DNA of 7,069 nt from CAYTAP01 sp964435775. GTDB lineage: Bacteria; Planctomycetota; Phycisphaerae; Tepidisphaerales; Tepidisphaeraceae. Of the stretch, positions 1 to 7,069 are shown piece by piece (within the stretch, counting starts at the first letter, position 1; each line of letters starts with the position of its first letter). The stretch lies in contig CAYTAP010000158.1 in assembly GCA_964435775.1 (NCBI GenBank), positions 1-7,069 on the forward strand, in the 5' to 3' direction. The notes beneath the pieces are model-generated. The model was not told where the DNA came from and searched no databases. It saw only the letters and a list, made by a program, of their open reading frames with translations. The position numbers and the translations under genes were made by a program.

Positions 1-79
1 TGAGAAGCCCGCGCCTGTCCCCGCCGAGGCGTTCGGACATGCGCCGACAGCCGACGCAAAGTGACCACAGGCCGATCAT
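1..79 (-). CDS. Start of an unidentified protein, cut by the left window edge
   Basis: On the minus strand an ATG at 79-77 overlaps the stop codon of the 50-residue microprotein gene (ATGA). The frame then stays open for 26 codons to the window edge. The visible N-terminus reads MIGLWSLCVGCRRMSERLGG and continues basic; it contains a CVGC cysteine pair. I do not recognise a family from so little. A second in-frame ATG at 40-38 (residue 14) is an alternative start. The support is the ATGA overlap, which is typical of translational coupling, and the uninterrupted frame. A frame this short can also be open by chance in GC-rich DNA, so its reality depends on what lies further left. Confidence 0.4.
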   Translation of the reverse strand, partial: MIGLWSLCVGCRRMSERLGGDRRGLL

Positions 80-228
80 TCGTGGTTCCGCGCCCGCATC
101 ATCTCCCGGCGTGAGCGAAGCCGGGCTTTGGCCGGGGTCATCCTTGCACATTCCTTTCGCATGAGCAGGTCGCTCACGACAAAGCTCCCCACGATCAACG
201 CAACCACGATCGAAACAACCATCATCAT
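76..228 (-). CDS. Small single-pass membrane protein (50 aa), unknown function
   Basis: The gene opens with three consecutive ATG codons (228-220) and ends with TGA at 78-76, giving 50 residues. GGAGG at 240-236 lies 7 nt before the first ATG, close to ideal, and is the main reason to call it real. Residues 4-22 are strongly hydrophobic (VVSIVVALIVGSFVVSDLL) and should form one membrane helix. The remainder is short, basic and arginine-rich (RLRSRREMMRARNHE). That pattern predicts an inner-membrane anchor with the positively charged C-terminus in the cytoplasm. One cysteine (C27) follows the helix. The stop overlaps the next ATG as ATGA, so it is probably the first gene of an operon running off the left edge, perhaps a small subunit or anchor for that product. 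I recognise no family. Confidence 0.6.
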   Translation of the reverse strand: MMMVVSIVVALIVGSFVVSDLLMRKECARMTPAKARLRSRREMMRARNHE

Positions 229-235
229 CTTTCAG

Positions 236-240
236 CCTCC
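236..240 (-). promoter_or_regulatory. Shine-Dalgarno site of the 50-aa membrane protein
   Basis: Read on the minus strand, GGAGG is followed by CTGAAAG and then ATGATGATG. The 7-nt spacing to the first ATG favours that codon over the second and third. A short possible stem, CCGCC/GGCGG, lies just upstream and ends inside this site, so local folding could influence its access. Confidence 0.6.
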
Positions 241-279
241 GCCGCAGCCGGCGGAAGTCCTTTCCATCTCGTCAATAAT

Positions 280-297
280 CGTCGGCGAAACCCGACG
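280..297. repeat. Small perfect hairpin in the divergent upstream region
   Basis: CGTCGG at 280-285 pairs perfectly with CCGACG at 292-297 around a 6-nt loop. On the minus strand it would lie in the leader of the 50-residue protein, about 50 nt before its start. No U-tract follows on either strand, so it is not a normal terminator. Its function is unknown. Confidence 0.4.
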
Positions 298-329
298 ACA
301 ACATCACTCCATGCGGGCAAATCATATGC

Positions 330-339
330 CACCGCGGTG
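330..339. repeat. 10-bp perfect palindrome CACCGCGGTG in the divergent promoter region
   Basis: This palindrome lies between the microprotein gene (minus) and the PLD-family gene (plus), about 90-100 bp from each start codon. It is in a position where a dimeric regulator could bind. Ten-base palindromes are common in GC-rich DNA, so an operator role is speculative. Confidence 0.25.
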
Positions 340-427
340 AGTAATCCATTATTTCAGAAAAATATTCGGCCTTCGCGCTGCGAGGGCGTTCTCAAACCCG
401 CGTAGCACGCGCGCCGATGATGAAAGG

Positions 428-997
428 ATGCCCCTTACCCCGCCCATCAAGCCATCGCACGCCGCCGGTGAGGTGGAATTGATTGTGGACGGGGCGCATT
501 TTCAGCGAATCATCCGGGATGGACTGCTCCACGCGAAGGTGGGGATCGACATTGCGACGGCGGACTTCAAGGCGATGCTCGTCCCTGATCCGCGCTCGCG
601 GGCGGCGCAGTCGATTGTGACGCACCTTCGGCGATTGGCTGGCCGTGGGGTGGAAATCCGGCTGTTGCACGCCGGTGTTCCCAGCGCACCGGCGCTTCGG
701 GAACTTAAGGAAGGTCTGCCGCATGGGATGACGATTCGTCGCTGTCCGCGGCTGCATACGAAGATGGTGGTCATCGATTCATGCAAGATGTACCTCGGGA
801 GCGCCAACCTCACGGGGGCGGGGCTGGGGGCGAAGTCGGATGGGCGGCGGAATTTTGAGATGGGAATCTGGACCGAATCGGCCGGTCTGATTGACGCGGC
901 GCTGGCGGAGTTCAATCAACTATGGGAGGGGCGGCACTGTGAAAGCTGCCGACGGAAGGACATCTGTCCGGTTCCGCTGGAAGAGCCGGACTTGTGA
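428..997 (+). CDS. Phospholipase D-like (single HKD motif) protein
   Basis: This 189-residue protein belongs to the phospholipase D superfamily, whose members cleave phosphodiester bonds in lipids or nucleic acids through a phosphohistidine intermediate. The motif HxK(x)4D(x)6GSxN is complete: H110, K112, D117, G124, S125 and N127. The downstream acidic residue is E144 in NFEMG. Only one HKD copy is present, so by analogy with Nuc- and BfiI-type enzymes it should act as a homodimer. Residues 15-60 fit the N-terminal half of the fold. No signal peptide is visible, so it is probably cytoplasmic and more likely a nuclease-type member than a lipase. The tail carries C171, C174 and C180 (CESCRRKDIC), which could bind metal. 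The ATG has AAAGG directly against it, an unusually close ribosome site, and no in-frame start lies upstream before a stop at 338-340. The substrate is unknown. Confidence 0.85.
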   Translation: MPLTPPIKPSHAAGEVELIVDGAHFQRIIRDGLLHAKVGIDIATADFKAMLVPDPRSRAAQSIVTHLRRLAGRGVEIRLLHAGVPSAPALRELKEGLPHGMTIRRCPRLHTKMVVIDSCKMYLGSANLTGAGLGAKSDGRRNFEMGIWTESAGLIDAALAEFNQLWEGRHCESCRRKDICPVPLEEPDL

Positions 998-1074
998 CAT
1001 AAACATATGCCTATAATTGGCTTACGATGCGATTCGTGCATTGGATCGGCATTGGTTCCCGATTGGGTTGGCGC

Positions 1075-1138
1075 AAAAAAAATGTCGGCCGGTGACGTAG
1101 GGTTGGGGGGGAAACCCGGACGCCAGCAACGGCCGACA
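1075..1138 (-). terminator. Intrinsic terminator of the hemC-glycosyltransferase operon
   Basis: On the minus strand TGTCGGCC (1138-1131) pairs perfectly with GGCCGACA (1090-1083), and eight U follow immediately (1082-1075). It lies 86 nt beyond the stop of the membrane glycosyltransferase gene, so it ends that transcript. The loop is large (40 nt) and itself folds. A 4-bp extension pairs 1091-1094 with 1121-1124, and an inner hairpin pairs 1100-1104 with 1113-1117. That leaves AGCAAC (1125-1130, plus strand) bulged. It also shields the convergent PLD gene from read-through. On the plus strand no U-tract follows the stem, so it is directional. Confidence 0.8.
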
Positions 1139-1224
1139 CGCAGACTATAACCGAAGGCTTTTTAAAAATCCAGTGGTGGAAAAAAATGCTGACTGCGGGC
1201 GGCGCTGGGGGATTCGAGATTGGC

Positions 1225-3393
1225 TCAACTACCCATTTTCGATTTTTGATTTTTGATTTTGGATTGGAGACAGGGGCGGACGCCCGTCGTCAGCGCGCCG
1301 TAGAGATAGATGGCGGCGATGAGGACGACCATCCATCCCAAGCCGGGGTTCAGCGCTCGGAGGAACTCCAGCAACTTCGGCCAGTAGGAGGGGTTCATGT
1401 TGAGCATCGTGTGCGCCATGGGGAGTACCGCCACACAGGCAATGAGCACGCTCAGCAGCGCATAACCGGACGAAACACCGACGCCGATGGCGGTGATGGC
1501 GGCGGCGTATACGAGATAGCGCTCGTGCATCTGCGGCAGGATCGCATAAAAAACAAGCCAGGGCGCGGCGATCGCGAGCAGGGTTCGCGCGCTGCCGCGG
1601 CGGGCGTTGCGAGCGGCGCCCACGGCGCACAACACCAGCGCGATGACATAAATCCAGCGGAGCAGGTGCTGGACGGTGGGCTGCCCGCAGTCGGCCATCG
1701 CGTTGCCGAGCAGGGTGATGAGGTAAAAGCCGGCGATCCCCGCGAGGATCAGCGCGTCGAACCCCACGCCGCCGATCACCATCGCCCGACCAAGCGGGCG
1801 CTTCAACAGGCATCGAATCAATTTCGCGGCCAGCGCCACAAGCAGCGCAATGACAATAAAGCGCAATGACCAGAGGAGGATCGGGCGGAGGATTTCGATG
1901 GCCCAGGCGATGTCGGTGACATCCTTGAGTTGCCAGCCCCAGTACCCCCGCATGAGCGCCGCGACGTTGTACGTCGTGCCCATCGTCATCTGCAGCCAAT
2001 GCTCGGTGCCGTATCCAAAGCCGATGCGATACCACGCATAGCCGCCGTCAAAAAGGATGGAGGACATGAACAGCCCGCCCGCCACCACGAACGCCAGCCA
2101 GAATCGCCACTTCAGCCGGGGACAGAGCCACGGAACCGCAATGATGATCCCTGCGACCAAGAGCAGGGGGAGCAGGGAATCAAGGCCGCCGGAGTGGAGC
2201 GCCGGCCAGACGATCAGGATCCCCGCCGCCGCGGCACACAACGCCCATATACGCATGGGCAAGCCCGCGGCGGTGCGCTTGAAAAGCAGCGGGGAGGCGA
2301 TGGTGGCGGCAATGGCCAGGCTTGCGACGTAAAGCCATGCGGCGCTCGACGGCACGATCCAGGGGCTTGCGAGCAGTCCCACGCCAAGGAAAAAGCCAAT
2401 CAGGAATCGGGCGGCCGTGGACCATCGCCCCTGAAAGATCGGCCAGAGTATCAGGATCGGCGCGCCCAGAAGAAGCTGCCCTTTCATCATGCAGCCGACG
2501 GCGATCGGCAGCCCGGCGCACAGCGCCCAATCGGTTGAGATCAACAGCGCCGCCAGCAGATAAAACGGAATAACCCATGTGTCCCACTGCGGCCAGGCAT
2601 GGGCGTTGACAATGACCGCGGGATTGAACCAGATGAACAGGGCGGCGAGGTTGGCATAGAGGAAGGATGAAGGATGAAGGATGAAGGATGATGCGGGAAG
2701 GAGGGGGGTGTTTGGCGCGGGGTGGCGTGGATTTATTCCGAAGCTGGCGCGGTACCAATTTGCCAGCAGGCGGGCGCGGGAGGGGGTGAAGCGGTCGCGC
2801 GAGAGTTGATCTTGTCGGGCCCAATAAAAGACGAGCAGGGCGCCGACGAGGACCGACACCAATTCCAGCGCGAGGTTCAGTTGCAACATCGGCGCGATCG
2901 CTTCGTCGTCCCACGGCTGCCGCGGCGGGCCGGGAAGCGAGCGAATGTGTTGCGCCCACAAGGTGGCGATGAGCAATCGCAGCGGTGGATAATCAAGGTG
3001 GTATCGCCCGGCGGGGTGGTTGTCGCTCACCTGCCCGTACAGGTTGCGATACGCGGTCCAAAGAGGGCCATACCGGGCGCGGAGTGAATCGGCCGGGGCA
3101 TCGGTGGGGATACTCGCGGCGTTCTCGACCACGCGCGTGCCCCAACTGACCGCGTTGTCAATATCACCCCTGAAGCGGACATCGCGCGTTTGATCCCACG
3201 CCCAATGGCGCGCCTCAATGCCTGCGGGAATCGCATACACCCAGAGCAGTGCGGTCAGCGCGATCATCAGGATCGGCCGACCCCACCGATCCATCGCGGA
3301 TCGCGGCGAATCGTCGGCGTGCGCGGGCGGCGCTTCATGCACCCCGTCGGGCGATGCCGTTCCACTTGCGGATTGGAAAGAGGAATCGATCAA
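1225..3393 (-). CDS. Multi-pass membrane glycosyltransferase, GT-C type
   Basis: This 722-residue integral membrane protein has roughly 13-16 hydrophobic segments from residue 41 to 702. Three features point to the GT-C fold, which uses lipid-linked sugar donors outside the cytoplasmic membrane. The first loop after helix 1 has acidic residues (GDID, 76-80). LDYPPL at 133-138 resembles the motif of Alg6/Alg8-like and GT87-like enzymes. QMHERYL at 621-627 resembles the late HERYL motif of related polyprenyl-phosphate-sugar transferases. Donor and acceptor cannot be read from sequence. TTG at 3393-3391 overlaps the hemC stop as TTGA, with GGGAG about 4 nt upstream, so translation is probably coupled. 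ATG at residue 34 (3294-3292) is an alternative that removes a non-membrane N-terminus. SSFILHPSSFL (235-245) and the lysine-rich C-terminus (711-722) are encoded by tandem heptamer repeats. A terminator follows. The GT-C assignment is inferred from motifs and topology. Confidence 0.75.
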   Translation of the reverse strand: MIDSSFQSASGTASPDGVHEAPPAHADDSPRSAMDRWGRPILMIALTALLWVYAIPAGIEARHWAWDQTRDVRFRGDIDNAVSWGTRVVENAASIPTDAPADSLRARYGPLWTAYRNLYGQVSDNHPAGRYHLDYPPLRLLIATLWAQHIRSLPGPPRQPWDDEAIAPMLQLNLALELVSVLVGALLVFYWARQDQLSRDRFTPSRARLLANWYRASFGINPRHPAPNTPLLPASSFILHPSSFLYANLAALFIWFNPAVIVNAHAWPQWDTWVIPFYLLAALLISTDWALCAGLPIAVGCMMKGQLLLGAPILILWPIFQGRWSTAARFLIGFFLGVGLLASPWIVPSSAAWLYVASLAIAATIASPLLFKRTAAGLPMRIWALCAAAAGILIVWPALHSGGLDSLLPLLLVAGIIIAVPWLCPRLKWRFWLAFVVAGGLFMSSILFDGGYAWYRIGFGYGTEHWLQMTMGTTYNVAALMRGYWGWQLKDVTDIAWAIEILRPILLWSLRFIVIALLVALAAKLIRCLLKRPLGRAMVIGGVGFDALILAGIAGFYLITLLGNAMADCGQPTVQHLLRWIYVIALVLCAVGAARNARRGSARTLLAIAAPWLVFYAILPQMHERYLVYAAAITAIGVGVSSGYALLSVLIACVAVLPMAHTMLNMNPSYWPKLLEFLRALNPGLGWMVVLIAAIYLYGALTTGVRPCLQSKIKNQKSKMGS
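1241..1266. repeat. Heptanucleotide tandem repeat (GATTTTT) at the 3' end of the membrane protein gene
   Basis: GATTTTT occurs twice in tandem (1241-1247, 1248-1254), followed by GATTTT (1255-1260) and a diverged GGATTGG. It is AT-rich, in sharp contrast to the surrounding GC-rich DNA. On the minus strand it encodes most of the protein's final residues (SKIKNQKSK), just before the stop. From general knowledge, peptides of this kind mark dispersed heptamer repeats in several environmental bacterial genomes. Confidence 0.7.
2664..2691. repeat. Four-unit heptanucleotide tandem repeat (AGGATGA) inside the glycosyltransferase gene
   Basis: Four exact copies of AGGATGA occupy 2664-2691. On the minus strand they are read as SSFILHP then SSF (residues 235-244). 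They sit in a probable loop just before a membrane helix starting near residue 246. Seven is not a multiple of three, so successive units are read in different phases, and all three phases of this repeat are open. The tract plus the proline-rich stretch before it (NPRHPAPNTPLLPA, 221-234) looks like an inserted, tolerated segment. SSFILHP-type repeats are, to my knowledge, widespread in planctomycete-like genomes. Confidence 0.8.
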
Positions 3394-4361
3394 GTCACTC
3401 CCAGGAGCGCCAGCACCCCCTGGCCGACCAAGTCTGCATAAACCATCCGCACGAGTGCATCGGCCGACGCCAGCGAACCCGAGGCGGCTGCTTTCAACAC
3501 CGGCGGCTCGCCGCCGCGCCCGCCGACCGCGGCGCGAATCGTCATCCCACTCTCCGATGCCGTCGCCAGGACGCCGATCGGCGAATGGCAGTCGCCTTGA
3601 AGCAGCGCCACAAGCTTCCGTTCGGCCACCACCATCGTCGCGGTGTGTGGATCATGCAACCGCGCCACGAGCAGCCGCGTCCGCGCATCATCCCGGCGGC
3701 ACTGGATCGCCAGCGCCCCCTGCCCGGCGGCGGGGGTCATCTCATCAATCTCCAGCGGCGTCATTTTCGCCGGATCGTACAATCCGCCGCGCCGCAGGCC
3801 CGCCAGCGCGAGCACCATTGCGTCATAGTCCCCGGCCGCGAGCTTGTTGAGGCGGGTATCGATATTTCCGCGAATCGGCATGACCTTCAGCGCGGGATGG
3901 CGCGCCATGATCTGGCAGCGCCGACGCAAACTCCCCGTCGCCACGCGCGATCCCGGCGGCAAATCAGCGAGCGCCCCCGCCTGTGTCGAGATCAACACAT
4001 CCCGGGCGTCTTCCCGCGCCGGCGTCGCGGCGATCACAAGCTTGTCCTGCGCGACCAGGGGCATCGTGACGGGCACATCCTTATAACTATGAACCGCCAG
4101 GTCGATCCTCCGGTCGAGCAATGCCAATTCCAGCTCGCGGACGAACAGCCCCTTGCCCCCCGCTTCATGGAGCGGGCGATCGGCGATCTGGTCGCCGCTG
4201 GTCGTGATGATCTCAAGCGCGATGCGCAAGCCCGGGTGCAGGCGCGCCAGTTGATCGGCCACCCACTGGCTCTGCATCCGCGCCAGGCGGCTGCCCCGCG
4301 TGCCCAGACGCAAGAGCGCCGGATCACGACTCGCTGACGATGGAATGGCGGAGTCACTCAT
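3390..4361 (-). CDS. hemC: Hydroxymethylbilane synthase (porphobilinogen deaminase)
   Basis: HemC joins four porphobilinogen units into hydroxymethylbilane, the linear precursor of uroporphyrinogen III, for haem and other tetrapyrroles. It is a soluble cytoplasmic enzyme. The 323 residues match the usual family length. Family marks are all present: the N-terminal LGTRGSRLA (19-27), GGKGLFVRELE (68-78), AVHSYKDVP (89-97) with catalytic D95, GSLRRRCQ (143-150), RGNIDTRL (164-171), and AAGQGALAIQCR (211-222). GDCHSPIG (256-263) contains C258, the expected attachment point of the dipyrromethane cofactor. Differences from the common enterobacterial version are Y93 where HSMKDVP is usual and GDC in place of GGC; neither removes a catalytic residue. 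The ATG at 4361 lacks a clear Shine-Dalgarno site, though the first conserved motif begins at residue 18, so the start is reasonable. It is the first gene of an operon with the membrane glycosyltransferase, which it overlaps by TTGA. Confidence 0.96.
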   Translation of the reverse strand: MSDSAIPSSASRDPALLRLGTRGSRLARMQSQWVADQLARLHPGLRIALEIITTSGDQIADRPLHEAGGKGLFVRELELALLDRRIDLAVHSYKDVPVTMPLVAQDKLVIAATPAREDARDVLISTQAGALADLPPGSRVATGSLRRRCQIMARHPALKVMPIRGNIDTRLNKLAAGDYDAMVLALAGLRRGGLYDPAKMTPLEIDEMTPAAGQGALAIQCRRDDARTRLLVARLHDPHTATMVVAERKLVALLQGDCHSPIGVLATASESGMTIRAAVGGRGGEPPVLKAAASGSLASADALVRMVYADLVGQGVLALLGVT

Positions 4362-4437
4362 GGGGCACCGCCCGCGATGCTACCGGATTGGGCGCCTAAA
4401 CGTTATAGGAGGAAGGCGGGTATAAGGATCAGGCATC
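4362..4437. promoter_or_regulatory. Divergent promoter region between hemC and the DUF58 gene
   Basis: This 76-bp region must hold the 5' signals for both genes. On the minus strand TATAAC (4407-4402) is a good -10 candidate, about 40 nt before the hemC ATG, but I see no matching -35 box. On the plus strand TATAAG (4421-4426) lies so close to the DUF58 ATG that the leader would be almost absent. AAGGA (4424-4428) is 9 nt before ATG 4438 and is the likely ribosome site. A stronger AGGAGG (4408-4413) is too distant to serve that start. Both promoters are guesses from -10-like matches. Confidence 0.35.
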
Positions 4438-5331
4438 ATGGGCATGGTCAGTCGATATCTCGATCCGGCGCTGATTGAGCGCTTGAACCACCTTCAGCTT
4501 TCAGCGCGGAGCGTGGTGGAGGGGAGCACGATCGGTCTGCACCGCAGCCCGGTGAAAGGGGCGAGCATCGAGTTTCGCCAGCATCGGCCATACGTCGCGG
4601 GGGATGAACTCCGTCGGCTCGATTGGCGGGTGCTGGGTCGTACAGACCGCCCGTTTATCAAGGAATATGACGAGGAAACGAACCTGCGCTGCGCGCTGTT
4701 GCTCGATTGCAGCGGTTCCATGTCGTACGCCGGCGGGGGGGAGATGAAGTTTGAATACGCGGCAAGGCTGGCGGCGGCGCTGGCGTATCTGATGCTCGGG
4801 CACACCGAAAGCGTGGGGATCGGACTCATCGGCGAGAAGCTTGAGCAATGGCTGACGCCGCGGGGGGGGACCGGGCAACTGTCGCGGGTCATCGAAGTGC
4901 TTGAACGAGCGACGCCGCATGGCGCATCATCGGCGAAGCAGGCGATGCACGATGTCGCCGACCGCCTGGGTCGGCGTGGGTTGGTCATCATCCTGTCCGA
5001 CTGCTTTGCGCCGGTGAATGAGCTGCGAAGTGGATTGGCGCGCCTGCGGCATGATCGCCACGAGGTGATCCTCATGCGGGTGCTTGATCCCGACGAGCAG
5101 ACGTTTCCCTTCAAAACCTGGTCGCGCTTTCGAGGCATGGAAGGGGAGCGCCCCCAGGTGTGCGAACCGGCGCTGGTTCGTCGAATTTACCTCGATAATT
5201 TTCAACGCCATCGCACCGCGCTGGAGCAGAGCTGCCGGTCGCTGGCCGTCTCGCTGCATCCTTTTGAAACCAGCCGACCGATCATTGATGCGCTGACATC
5301 GTTTCTTCACCAGCGCGCGACAAAGTACTGA
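4438..5331 (+). CDS. DUF58 family protein with von Willebrand A-like fold
   Basis: The 297 residues show the DUF58 signature: FRQHRPYVAGDELRRLDWRV (46-65) followed by GRTDRPFIKEYDEE (67-80). This leads into a von Willebrand A-like half whose metal site is DCSGSM (D90, S92, S94, the DxSxS motif). A second conserved acidic strand is IILSD (184-188). No signal peptide or membrane helix is seen, so it is a cytoplasmic or membrane-associated soluble protein. DUF58 proteins are usually encoded beside a MoxR-type AAA+ ATPase and Bat/von Willebrand A membrane proteins, and are thought to act with them in protein assembly or stress functions. Here neither flanking gene is such a partner. The biochemical role is unknown. 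ATG 4438 has AAGGA 9 nt upstream; a second in-frame ATG at 4444 is possible. Confidence 0.92.
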   Translation: MGMVSRYLDPALIERLNHLQLSARSVVEGSTIGLHRSPVKGASIEFRQHRPYVAGDELRRLDWRVLGRTDRPFIKEYDEETNLRCALLLDCSGSMSYAGGGEMKFEYAARLAAALAYLMLGHTESVGIGLIGEKLEQWLTPRGGTGQLSRVIEVLERATPHGASSAKQAMHDVADRLGRRGLVIILSDCFAPVNELRSGLARLRHDRHEVILMRVLDPDEQTFPFKTWSRFRGMEGERPQVCEPALVRRIYLDNFQRHRTALEQSCRSLAVSLHPFETSRPIIDALTSFLHQRATKY

Positions 5332-5401
5332 GCCGGAAAAAGCGAACCTTGGAAGTCGCGAGGCGGCGAATTGAATAGGTCCGCGCAACCCACTTCAAGC
5401 C

Positions 5402-5430
5402 TTGAGGCAATCCGGCGGCGTGCATAAGAT
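5402..5430 (+). promoter_or_regulatory. Weak candidate promoter upstream of acnA
   Basis: TTGAGG (5402-5407) and TAAGAT (5425-5430) are separated by 17 bp and each matches 4 of 6 bases of the sigma-70-type consensus. It would give a leader of about 100 nt for acnA, containing the hairpin at 5454-5473. Matches this weak arise by chance, so this is only a candidate. Confidence 0.2.
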
Positions 5431-5453
5431 AAGGCGACGGGGGCGCACGCATT

Positions 5454-5473
5454 GGTTGCGGGGTAACGTAACC
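5454..5473 (+). other. Hairpin in the acnA leader
   Basis: GGTTGCG (5454-5460) pairs with CGTAACC (5467-5473) over 7 bp with one G-U wobble, closing a 6-nt GGGUAA loop. It lies about 66 nt before the acnA start. No U-tract follows, so it is not a terminator. An imperfect copy of its left arm and flank (AATGGTTGC, 5506-5514) occurs nearer the start codon. It may be a leader structure affecting translation or mRNA stability, but this is inferred from pairing alone. Confidence 0.4.
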
Positions 5474-5539
5474 GATGGCACCGGTCCCGCGGGGATAACA
5501 TGCACAATGGTTGCAATTCGGAAGGATGCTACAAGAATC

Positions 5540-7069
<1,530 letters not shown>

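Noticed and set aside
128..340. Plus-strand 70-codon frame at the left edge
   Set aside because: It opens with a TTG without a ribosome site and overlaps the minus-strand microprotein, which has a strong ribosome site and a sensible membrane helix.
1012..1017. Perfect TATAAT on the plus strand after the PLD gene
   Set aside because: The only -35-like box (TTGTGA, 993-998) is 13 bp away, too close, and no plus-strand gene follows. It is probably chance, though it would be the place to look for a short RNA crossing 1083-1138.
1083..1138. Known riboswitch on the plus strand
   Set aside because: I compared it from memory with c-di-GMP-I, ZTP, cobalamin, SAH and glycine consensus cores and found no match. 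The U8 tract on the minus strand explains the stem as a terminator.
1186..1869. Plus-strand open frame (227 codons) opposite the membrane glycosyltransferase
   Set aside because: It is antisense to a well-supported membrane protein, has biased composition, and its beginning is read through the heptamer repeat.
2664..2691. CRISPR-like array
   Set aside because: The units are 7 bp and directly adjacent with no spacers, so this is a simple tandem repeat.
3249..4337. Plus-strand open frame (362 codons) opposite hemC and the start of the glycosyltransferase
   Set aside because: It spans two genuine minus-strand genes, is very rich in R, H, P and Q, and shows no family motif. It is a composition shadow.
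3390..4361. Possible inactivation of HemC because of Y93 and GDC in place of the usual M and GGC
   Set aside because: The catalytic aspartate D95 and cofactor cysteine C258 are intact and the remaining motifs are complete; the changes look like lineage variation.

Overview
This 7.07 kb window is GC-rich, densely coding bacterial chromosome. It carries ordinary housekeeping genes with some accessory genes between them. I see no phage, transposase, CRISPR or defence island. Two kinds of 7-bp tandem repeat, when translated, give peptides of the SSFILHP and KIKNQKSK type. From memory, such repeats are scattered through planctomycete and some other environmental genomes. Together with the GC content and the GDCHSPI version of the HemC cofactor site, this suggests Planctomycetota, possibly the Phycisphaerae side. 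That is an inference from general knowledge and no search was run.

Left edge (1-427): two short minus-strand reading frames run off the left end. One is a 50-residue single-pass membrane microprotein with a very good ribosome binding site. Its stop codon overlaps by ATGA the start of a second frame that is cut by the window edge. A 199-bp divergent region separates them from a plus-strand gene (428-997) for a small protein with a single phospholipase D (HKD) motif and a cysteine-bearing tail.

Middle (998-4437): a convergent region holds a strong minus-strand intrinsic terminator, a structured stem-loop followed by eight U. It closes a two-gene minus-strand operon, hemC (hydroxymethylbilane synthase, tetrapyrrole synthesis) followed by a 722-residue multi-pass membrane protein with marks of GT-C glycosyltransferases. 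The two genes overlap by TTGA, so the membrane protein probably starts at TTG and is translationally coupled to hemC. The membrane protein gene has absorbed two heptanucleotide repeat tracts, one inside the protein and one forming its C-terminus.

Right part (4362-7069): a compact 76-bp divergent region separates hemC from a DUF58 (von Willebrand A-like) protein on the plus strand. After a 208-bp gap comes the first 510 codons of acnA, aconitate hydratase of the TCA cycle, cut by the right edge. Its leader contains a neat hairpin. The main metabolic enzymes are HemC and AcnA; they are not obviously functionally linked to each other or to their neighbours.

I did not find a convincing new multi-gene system. 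The most unusual items are the repeat tracts inside a coding gene, the elaborate terminator, and the coupled membrane microprotein at the left edge.
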